Shown in pieces: positions 1 to 7,492 of a stretch of 11,903 nucleotides of DNA (within the stretch, counting starts at the first letter, position 1; every line of letters begins with the position of its first letter). Under the pieces are notes generated by a model. The model was not told the DNA's origin. It worked only from the letters and a program-made list of their open reading frames with translations, and searched no databases. The stretch covers positions 1-11,903 of the forward strand of contig JADGJC010000658.1 of assembly GCA_027596075.1 (NCBI GenBank), in the 5' to 3' direction. The position numbers and the translations under genes were made by a program. The DNA comes from Rhizophlyctis rosea. Taxonomy: Eukaryota > Chytridiomycota > Chytridiomycetes > Rhizophlyctidales > Rhizophlyctidaceae.

Positions 1-1
1 G

Positions 2-1205
2 GGGGTGCTGGGGGGGTGGGGGGGTTGGCGTTGGTTTGGGGGGGGTTGTGTTGGGGGGGGGGTGGGGTGTCGGTGGGTTAGTGCGGGGATTGTTGTGAGG
101 GGTGCGAGTGGGGGAGGAGGGGAGAAGGGAGGGGGGTATTTTGGTGCTGGGGTGGTGCCTATTGGGGGACAGCCGGTTGGGCTTGTTAGTCCTAGTGTGC
201 AGATTGTGCCGGGTGGTGGTGGTGGGGGAGGGGCGGGAGGGAGTGGAGGTGCAGGTGGGGGGACGGGGGAGACGGTTAATGTTGGGGTTCCTGTTGCTGT
301 TATTACGGGGTTGCCGCCGCATTTGGCGAGGCAGAGGACTAGTGAGGCGTGGGGGAGTGCGTGGAATGCTGCGGGGTTGGGTGCTGCTGCTGGTGTTGGG
401 GGCGGTGCTGGTGCGGGGGTAGTAGGGTGGACATTGACGGCGCCCAGTCTTTTGACGGGGAATGTGTCGGGGGGTGTTACGCCTGGTGGGAATAATGTCG
501 CTCCGATGAGCTTCACACTGCCTCTCGTACCACCCAGCGTTGTCGTCAGCACCTTGCCGACTGTCCCAACGTCGCATGGGAGTAAGACGAATAATGTATT
601 GATGTTGAGGTTGACGAGGGATGATGATGAGAGTGGGGCTATGGGGGTTGGGAAGGCGGGAGTGAAGGCTTTGATGGTTGCTAGTCCTGTTGTTGAGGTT
701 TTGGATAGTGGAATGAGGGGTGTTTATGATCGGTGGAGGGTGGGTTATGCGGATATGCTTTATGGGTGGGGGATGTTGGAGCAGAGGGCGGAGGTGTTGA
801 AGTTTGTTGGGGGCGGTGGTGGTGGGGTTAGTGCGCAGCATAGTGGGGTTGGTGAGTATCATGGAGTCGTCCTTTTACGGAACCTTTTGGAACTCGGACG
901 TAAGAACTGAAATCTTAAATGTCCTCATGTCAGATATCGGCATAATCTGCCCCACATGCGGCACCGAACTCGCGCCGACGAGGAAACATCATTACTGTTG
1001 GAGGTGTGATCGGAAGAGGACGGGGATTCGGTGTACGATTTGTCGGTTGCTTTGTAAGGGGTTGACGAATTTCTGTTTGGAGTGTGGGCATGGGGGGTGT
1101 GCGGGGCATTATTGGGAGTGGTTTGGGAAGGGGGGTGAGAGGGAGTGTCCTAGTGGGTGTGGGTGTGTTTGTGTGTTGGGGAATGGGGGGTTTGGCGAGG
1201 GGTAG
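2..1205 (+). CDS. WDR59: WDR59/Sea3 (Mtc5) orthologue, C-terminal part, 5' truncated by the window edge
   Basis: WDR59 (yeast Sea3/Mtc5) is a subunit of GATOR2/SEACAT, which relays amino-acid sufficiency to TORC1 at the vacuole or lysosome. The first exon is open from base 2 to 851; a phase-1 intron (852-933) follows, and the last exon is 934-1205, ending in TAG. Across the junction the product reads KFV, a Gly-rich insert, then SGVDIGIICPTCG, which fits the family pattern of LKFV, a His-Lys-Gly stretch, then E-F-G-V-Y-C-x-x-C. Before it, YADMLYGWGMLEQRAEVLKF is the conserved helical segment preceding the zinc tail. After it come the paired cysteines CPTC, CWRC and CTIC, then NFCLECGHGG, HYWEWF and ECPSGCGCVCVL, the WDR59/WDR24-type RING-like zinc module; the specific spacing and ending favour WDR59. 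The N-terminal WD40 repeats and RWD domain should lie upstream of the window. The part from 2 to about 600 is glycine-rich low complexity and could hide a further intron. Family confidence is high; exon structure before about 600 is uncertain. Confidence 0.85.
10..67 (+). repeat. Run of long G tracts within the WDR59 coding strand
   Basis: Five G tracts of 4 to 10 bases (10-16, 18-24, 38-45, 53-62, 64-67) lie within 58 bases of the coding strand, separated by short loops. This satisfies the usual G-quadruplex sequence pattern for both the non-template DNA and the mRNA. G-rich glycine codons continue to about 270. Whether a quadruplex forms is inference. Confidence 0.6.
852..933 (+). other. 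Intron in the WDR59-like gene (82 nt)
   Basis: The donor is GTGAGT and the acceptor is TCAG. The intron is phase 1: a G from the first exon plus AT from the second makes an Asp codon, giving SGVDIGIICPTC across the junction, which matches the conserved approach to the zinc tail. A CTGAA sequence near 907 can serve as branch point. A competing donor GTAAGA at 900 is also phase-compatible, but it would leave a 34-nt intron and add 16 residues that interrupt the conserved spacing, so 852 is preferred. Confidence 0.8.
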
Positions 1206-1437
1206 GGTTTTAGTTATGTAAATAGGTTTGAGTCAGGAGTACATAGTTGTTGGTGTATTGTAGTGTGTTTGTTGTGTATAGCATGAGGTTAGAATTGTGT
1301 GCAGATAAGATTGTGGTCTGACATTTGTGTCTTGTGTGCAATGCTTTGGTTTGTGGGTACTTTGCAGTCACTGACGGTTCCAACTTTTTTTTGGAAGCAA
1401 GGTTGATGTAGCAAAAGAAACTCACCAGTTGACACAA
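1206..1437. other. 3' flank of the WDR59-like gene and upstream flank of the tRNA
   Basis: This is a T/G-rich, AT-leaning stretch with no coding support. The alternation of TG and TTG around 1249-1280 resembles the GU-rich downstream element of a cleavage/polyadenylation site. No clean AATAAA is present; TATGTAAATA at about 1214 is the nearest A-rich candidate. The minus-strand open frame here has no recognisable features. Confidence 0.35.
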
Positions 1438-1444
1438 GCTCTTA

Positions 1445-1456
1445 TGGCGCAATTGG
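1445..1456 (+). promoter_or_regulatory. Internal A box of the tRNA-Asn gene
   Basis: TGGCGCAATTGG fits the TRGYNNARNNGG consensus bound by TFIIIC for RNA polymerase III transcription. The partner B box is at 1491-1499. Confidence 0.9.
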
Positions 1457-1490
1457 CCAGCGCGTTCGGCTGTTAACCGGAAGGTTGGTG

Positions 1491-1499
1491 GTTCGAGCC
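1491..1499 (+). promoter_or_regulatory. Internal B box of the tRNA-Asn gene
   Basis: GTTCGAGCC matches the GWTCRANNC consensus and overlaps the T loop, as is normal for type 2 RNA polymerase III promoters. Confidence 0.9.
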
Positions 1500-1530
1500 C
1501 ACCTAGGAGCGCTTATCTTGTGCTCTCATC

Positions 1531-1542
1531 TTTTTCCTTTTT
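1531..1542 (+). terminator. RNA polymerase III poly-T terminator of tRNA-Asn
   Basis: Two runs of five T separated by CC begin 20 bases after the tRNA 3' end. Four or more T residues on the sense strand are enough for RNA polymerase III termination, and there is no earlier T run in the trailer. Confidence 0.8.
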
Positions 1543-4500
1543 CTTTCACCGGTCTTTTTAACACCGAGCGATTTCCTTGCTGAGGCATCTCAATGTGTGC
1601 GGTCCAGACTTTCTTGGAAAAAAAAAGGAATGAAATCGGCGAGGACAAAAGATGGCGTTTGCGGTGGCCACACACTCCATAGAAAAGGGACCATATGCTA
1701 GACACCATACATTATGTTTGAAAGTTGGTGGTGCATCAATGATAGTACTTTCCGGATTACTTGGACGTTTTGGATAAAAGAGGTGCGATGAACGTCGACA
1801 ATCTCGCTGGCATGATATTCTGGTGGTCTCTCACGCGTCAATCAAGGTTCCGGAGGTGAATGCAGTTATTCGAGTGCTGGTTCAGCCGATAAATTCCCAT
1901 AAGCATTACAAAAAAAATTTTGCCTACAGGGGAGATACGATGTATCGAAAGTAGAGCGCGCGTGCGCAAACGGGAAGTGGAAAACATTTTGATCGCCAAC
2001 CTCGAAGACTCGAAAACAATTGCAACACAAAGTCATGTGTGAAACCATCTTGTGGTGTCATTAGTTAAAATACACACAAATTTTTCTTTTCTCGCTGGTG
2101 CATTCTGATCGTGGTGAGAGGGTCGTGTATGCCATGGATAAGCATAAAAAGGACGATTGCACATCCTGCCGAAAATCACAGAGGCTCCCTGTGGCTGTGC
2201 GTCATAGTACGCTTACATATGTCCCGCTGCACCAAGCAAATCTAGTAATGGAGATGTACGCATTTCACAGAGGTATATTCATCGCTGAGGGCAAGATCCA
2301 GGTCCAAAGTGTTGTAATTACTCAAGAGGCTTGATTGCCGCCAGCAAACAAGTACCGGTCGAGAATTGGCTTCGACGGTTGAACGTACTGGCAGGCAAAA
2401 CAAACAATGGAGATCAACGCAGCACCGAAGAGCATATTTTTGAGAATATGTAGCCCTGAAAATTTCTGAAAGCGGACATCGAATCACCACGGGATGCTTG
2501 GGGCCACAACGGTTTCTTAACACCACATCGGACAATAGACCGTACTTTCTTTCCGCGTATCACAGCGGATGCACACGGACCAACCGCTTACTTCGCAAGA
2601 ACGAAAAGTGACCAAGAGATATGACGATGGCCAGAGGCCTTGCGGAAGAACATTTCTCATTACCATGCCAGTGGTACAGGGCGTAGGAATGAAGTCGAGA
2701 ATGAGGACATCTCGGTAAGAGTCCAAGCGGAACAGAACTTAGTAACACTTGCTCAATAATTCTGTTCTGTAATCCGCTGCTAAAGGAGCGAACATGGATG
2801 TTATGAAGTAGATACGCGCGATATTGGGATGCAAAGGCAGCCGGCTTTGCAAACAAACGTCCCAAGTTCCAATGGTCAGTGTTGCGATGTCTTTTTGTTT
2901 AAAGCCGAAAGTTCCCAAGTACGCTCGATACTGTATATCTGCTGCAAAAATGTATGGGATAAAACCTCGACTACACATACACAGGGCGGGCGTGGAGCCT
3001 CGAGCACTCTATGTTATCTAGCAGTTCCTCAATCACATCTTCATCTACGCTCCTTATCCGAACCCAACCATGAAGCATTGAACGGAGTGCAGGCAAAAAC
3101 TTGATTTGACAACCAATTTGCTTATGTACCAGTGTTGATTCGCCTGCACTTGCTTCATTTCAAACCTTTGAGAAAGTTGATTGACATACAGGCGCCCAAA
3201 CTCCAAGCGGGTGCAGGTATGCGCCAACTTTACTACGGTGTGATTTGCTTGCTTACCATTAGTGCATGTTGAAGTCGCTAATTATAAGTCAACGATGTCA
3301 TTATGGGCGGCTTGTGCGATGCTGATTGACCTTCACAAACAACACCCGTGGGTGTATTTTCGTGGAGTGGGGTTTCAGTCAAATTATTGCAGTAAAGTCT
3401 GAGGCGGAGCAAGACTTGTTGACAAGAGTCACAAAAACTATTCCAGACCAGTTTACTGGCAACTTGAACCGGAAAGCTTTTGCTTTGCTTGTAAAAACGG
3501 TGGTTGGATGTTCACGGGTGTGATGATGATGGGGAGCTAGCGGATCGCCGAATATATACAGAGTTGTTTGCTGGTGCGGTGAATTCCTTGAGAAGGCTAC
3601 TTTGGCTGAGCAGACAGTACAATACTGCATGGTAAGTACTCATGACCCGCGCTGGTCGTATTATGTCGCAAAGACGTGGACAACAAAGTGTGCTGCTATT
3701 GATGTCAAATGGCATCGTGCCGATGAGAGAAATACTTGCAGCTCCACGTTTATGCTCTGAAACTCGGGAAGCTTTGAGATTTGGAAGGTTCGGTCTCGGG
3801 TTATGACACAGGCGCGCCCGCACGTTGTACTTTGTCCCATTCGATCTGCTTGCTCATACAAGTATGAAAGTACGAGTCTAAAGCTGACCCAAAAAAGCAG
3901 AACTATAAAGGCGATAGAGGTGGACTTGAGGACTTTGAGGCCCTTGATCCGTGACGATACCAGAGCGATGCTGCCAAACTTCCATACTCCGAAGACGCAC
4001 TCATGCTATACCGGGCCTTTTGAAGCGTCATCCAGCATAAGCATAAGATACTCAATAATCACTCATGCAGAGGTGAGTCTGATTTTATGCACAGCAAAAA
4101 AAGGTTCTTTGCTTAAATAGAGTATTCATAACTGAGAGACGGTGTCAGTGCTCAATCTGATACGACTCGGGGAGGATTTTGACATTTCTCAATCAGGCAA
4201 TATCACCATGAGTGACTCCATTGCGTTAGTCAGAGGCCAATACGCGACAGGCGTACCACCACCATCTTGAAGAATTGATATATCTTTCGATGCCACGGCT
4301 GCAATGGGACATAGTCCTTCCGGTTCTTGCGCTTGGATGGGCACTTCACCAACTCTTCTCGCCCAGAGCCTGTTGGCGCTTGAACTGAACACTTGGATTT
4401 TGGCTGGTGAGTGTCTGCAATTTTTCCGAAGAAGATGGAGGTGGGGAGTCTCATTAAGGGAGGGAAATAGATCTGTTAGTTTTCTGCGTTTTCGCGGCCC

Positions 4501-5198
4501 CATTAATCACTTTTTTTGAAGCCTTGAAGCGTTTGGGTAATAATGTTCGACTTGAGGAAAAAAAGAGAGAGATCTCGCGCGCTGATGTGCGCTTTACGTA
4601 GAACAAATCACAAGAGCGTCTAGAAGAGCGTAGTTCCGGCTACTCAATGATGAGCTAATGATGACTAGAACGCATCATGATTTGCAGCTGTTCAGTGGTC
4701 CGATGCCATTATGAATGTCAGAAAATGGCCTCCTGATTGATTTGGTTCTAACGGAGCATGTTTGAAGTGCAAGGTTGGAGGGCTTGTGCCCATAACATCT
4801 GGGCATTTAAAGCGCTTGAGCCGTTAACTATAGAATCAAAATAAATTGCTGATGACAAGCAGAAATGATCACCATCAACTGAAGGTCGGTGTGCATTTGA
4901 ATCATTTGCTCCGAAGATTCTCTCATGAGGCATTTGCTATGCATACTCTTATACCGGAAAGAGGACCTCGGTGAGATCCCTAAGGCGGGCGCATGTTGCA
5001 GAGTTTGATACTCTTCGCCATCCATACAAGAAAAGATGACACCATTCCTTTTGGTTGGAGATACGGGTGGAGTGTGATAGCGCGGTTAAAGGTTGATGCT
5101 TAGTTTCATTTATAAGAGAAAAAGTAGATATCACGCTGCGGTAGTCACTTGGGGACATGATGGATTCTGGTGGACGAAGCGGATGCGGGGTGATTTAG
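1543..5198. other. Long interval with no recognisable gene
   Basis: About 3.7 kb in which open frames are short (mostly 60-105 codons), overlap on both strands and contain no motif I recognise. Base composition looks mixed, near 45-48% GC by eye, and the strand skew of the flanking genes is absent. I looked for terminal inverted repeats, long direct repeats, reverse transcriptase or transposase motifs, duplicated tRNA pieces and telomeric arrays, and saw none. It could be ordinary intergenic DNA, a decayed mobile element, or carry a non-coding transcript; the sequence does not decide. Confidence 0.5.
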
Positions 5199-6128
5199 AC
5201 TACTGGCTCGCATTTACCCATTGGTTCTCGATTGAATTCTGTGGGGCGTACAAAGACAATTCTGGAGGTGCATACGTTTCATGTGCTTTCAACCGCCTAT
5301 TTCGAACATGGAAGTCTGGGTGGTACAGAATATATCAGAGCCCGCAGCTTGCAGGTAGCCGGCGGCGCATACCGCCTGTCCATTCCTTTTGGAAAGAATG
5401 AATATTTTTTGTGTAATGGCGGGGTACAGACAATTTGCAAACGAATTGAGTTTCAAGTGCATGTTGATACCCTGCTTCAGCACATTCTGTTCCGAAACGT
5501 GCAAGGATATGGAGAATGGGCGCGATCAAAAGATTGTTTACCAACGCACAGATCTTTTTGTGAAAGTTTCGAAACTTTGTTACCAGGGAGCATCCCTTAC
5601 TCGATGGTGCGAGTGTCAGCCTTCCATTTCTCTCTTGCCTGGAAACATTGTAGGCCGGATAACAGAGTTGGATGCAGCTCATTCACGAAAAATTCAATAC
5701 CTGTGGATCAATTTACATTTCCCGGTGCAATGCTGTCCGTTCAAGTTGGCATTTGAATGACTAGCACGGGCATCGGTTGGAGTGATGTATGTCTTGAAAG
5801 GTGTGAAACCGTCAATGGCGTCAGTGACATACGCCTTTCCAGGTTTGATTCCTTAGCGACCCGTCATCAAATGGTATATAACCTGAGCATTTGCGAAGCA
5901 GTCTGCACAGAACCATTCCAATTAGAGCTCGGAATTAGAATCACTCAGTGGAAGCATGGAGATTCCTTCACTCCCAAATGTTATTGTGGTTTTAATTTGT
6001 CCAAACTGACGACAACCAATTCATTTTTTTTATCAACGATAAGGTACTGTTCTGACGTGCGGCTGGATTTGCGCGTAATTGCTGTGGTACTTAAGCATGC
6101 TGACTCTGAGTGTCTATGCTCGCTCTAA
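5199..6128 (+). other. Candidate unrecognised (pseudo)gene: one frame broken by a single TGA
   Basis: After a TAG at 5196-5198 the same frame stays open to a TGA at 5754-5756. It resumes at once with ATG (5757) and runs to TAA at 6126-6128, so about 310 codons hold only one internal stop. That is longer than expected for random sequence of this composition, but other frames here are also open (5389-5760 plus, 5335-5682 minus), which weakens the case. The first part has no ATG near its start, so an upstream exon would be needed. The downstream 123-codon part has nine cysteines, including VCLERC, ICEAVC and KCYC. I recognise no domain and no function is assigned. A dead gene, a gene with a short unrecognised intron, or chance are all possible. 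Confidence 0.2.
5563..5578. repeat. 16-bp perfect palindrome
   Basis: AAAGTTTCGAAACTTT is identical to its reverse complement over 16 bases. Such a symmetrical site could bind a dimeric regulator, but it also lies inside the candidate open frame at 5199-6128 and may be chance. Confidence 0.6.
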
Positions 6129-7231
6129 TGTTGTTGGAATGAGAGCTCGACAAGCTGTCCAGAGTAGGATGGTCCAGCTGGGCATTCCTCGGGTTCGCTG
6201 CAGTCAAGTTGGGTGATGCTATGAGCAGGAAAAAGGTTGACAGCGGCAGTTCATACGACCCGATTCTGACGATGAGCTTGTATGCAGCGCATTCCAACAA
6301 CGTCTGCATCTGGTGCATGAGGAAGATGGAGGGAGGGTCACATGATTGCGTGTTGGATTACGTTATCATCTGCGATTTGATCAGCGCAGTTGGGTGTTTG
6401 TCTGTTTGTGGCTCAGCCAGCAGATTGCGCATGATCGAAATTGGGTCGGTGAACATGCAGTCTCCCTGGCAGGGTGCCGATCACCGGCCGATATCGATCC
6501 AATTTGGATCGGCACCCACACGGTGTTTGGAAGTTCAAAGATCATCAACGATCCCCTTGACAGGGAATGTGGGCTATTTGGCATGTGGGCTGGGCACATG
6601 ACTCTCCCTGAATCCTGTGTAACACGGTAGGTGGATAGCCCATTAGCCACTAGATGTTGAGCCATTGTAATACCGTTGTATGCGTGCTTGTGCCCGGAGC
6701 ATAGCTAATGATAGGTAGTCGTTTGCGCGAGAAGAACGGGGACACACGTGCAATATAAATGAACATAATAGCCAGCAATACCTCGATATTCTTCGTGGGC
6801 GCAACCCCGTCCAACAGCTTCTTGACATGAGCGGGTTGTGTGTGTGGGATGTGGGAGGAAGGTCCGTGGGAAAGTGTGTTCCTGTCCTTTTGGCACTGCA
6901 ATCTGTCATCCGCACCTTACCTAACATCCATCCACACCATCACTCACAACCATAACGTCACTTCTCTTGGGCCGTCTGCTGTCTAAAGCATTGAACACTT
7001 GTTCAAATACATTCTTGCTCTTAGGCAGTGCGCTGGTGGGAAGTCACTCGGCACAGCTTCGAGGTACAGTTCGCGATGCACAAGCATAGTTGGAAGAGCG
7101 TGGGAAAGTTCCTTTACCACTTTTCAATGTCCGTAATCTTAACCATTCCTTTCTTCTCACAAAGTCGCACTGTACAACAACTCTTGCACAAACTGTCTGA
7201 CCCTTTTCGCTGAGCTTCGCTGTGTCGCACG
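6129..7231. other. Upstream region of the NST1-like gene, no recognisable gene
   Basis: The 5' half (to about 6640) has overlapping open frames on both strands, up to 130 codons, with no motif I recognise. From about 6900 the plus strand becomes rich in C, A and T, the usual look of this gene's 5' leader, so promoter and transcription start sites probably lie between about 6650 and 7230. An AT-rich patch around 6750-6775 (AATATAAATG) is the nearest TATA-like sequence; I do not claim it is used. Confidence 0.4.
6472..6517. repeat. Inverted repeat with nested palindromes (possible hairpin)
   Basis: GGGTGCCGATC (6472-6482) is perfectly repeated in inverse as GATCGGCACCC (6507-6517). The 24-base spacer itself contains CGGCCG and CGATATCG, and GATCCAA/TTGGATC straddles a single T and overlaps the right arm. 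The result is a dense nest of dyad symmetries that could fold as a hairpin or bind dimeric proteins. No T run follows on either side, so a terminator role is not supported. Confidence 0.7.
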
Positions 7232-7369
7232 GTAAGTCTATCTCTTTCCCACAGCCCCATATGTTTCACGCCAAATCACAACCTTCTGTCGCACTTCACT
7301 GTTTCTTTCTCACACTTTGACAATCTCGTCGCTCACAACGCACCATCCTGCCTGAACTCTCATTCTTAG
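7232..7369 (+). other. Candidate 5'-UTR intron of the NST1-like gene
   Basis: A full-consensus donor GTAAGT starts at 7232. CTGAAC, a good branch point, lies about 20 bases before a TTAG acceptor ending at 7369, giving a 138-nt intron. It would place a spliced non-coding leader ahead of the ATG at 7493. The splice signals are seen; use of the intron is inferred and no transcript evidence is available. Confidence 0.45.
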
Positions 7370-7492
7370 ACACCACAACCTTACCCCACCACAACCGTCA
7401 AAACTCATCTTTCCCGCACCCCCATCCGCAAACCCCCCACGACCTCAGACATCTCCTCCACCCCACGGCGCCCCACCAGGCGCCCCTAAATA
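7370..7492 (+). promoter_or_regulatory. C/A-rich 5' leader of the NST1-like gene
   Basis: This leader is strikingly poor in G: 7381-7440 has about 32 C and 3 G. A TAA in frame with the start codon sits six bases before it, so translation cannot run in from upstream. An A at -3 gives the ATG at 7493 a reasonable eukaryotic start context. Confidence 0.55.

Larger units (their letters stand above)
1438..1511 (+). tRNA. tRNA-Asn (anticodon GTT)
   Basis: The full cloverleaf can be folded by eye. The 7-bp acceptor stem (1438-1444 with 1504-1510) contains one G-U pair; the D stem is GCGC/GCGC (1447-1450, 1460-1463); the anticodon stem is 1465-1469 with 1477-1481 and contains one U-G pair. The loop CTGTTAA carries GTT at 1472-1474. 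The T stem is GGTGG/CCACC (1487-1491, 1499-1503) around loop TTCGAGC. The discriminator base is G1511. No intron is present and CCA is not encoded, as expected for a eukaryotic nuclear tRNA. It decodes AAC directly and AAU by wobble. It shows no degeneration and is expected to be functional. Confidence 0.97.

Noticed and set aside
102..422. 106-codon plus-strand frame overlapping the WDR59 exon
   Set aside because: It is an alternate-frame reading of G-rich sequence. The frame that leads into the conserved WDR59 tail is the one kept.
900..933. 34-nt intron using donor GTAAGA in the WDR59-like gene
   Set aside because: Phase-compatible, but it would insert extra residues between LKFV and the first zinc cysteines and is implausibly short; the GTGAGT donor at 852 restores family spacing.
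4189..4503. 104-codon minus-strand frame starting MGPRKRRK, resembling a nuclear-localisation patch
   Set aside because: Two other frames are open over the same bases, no domain is recognisable, and the basic patch alone is weak evidence.
6209..6630. Two overlapping plus-strand frames (130 and 94 codons) upstream of NST1
   Set aside because: They overlap in different frames with a third open on the minus strand, and no family is recognisable; likely chance.
1511..7231. tRNA-integrated mobile element with a repeated tRNA 3' end
   Set aside because: I looked downstream for a copy of the tRNA 3' segment (GGTTCGAGCCC and CCTAGGAGC) and found none, and no integrase-like motif was seen.
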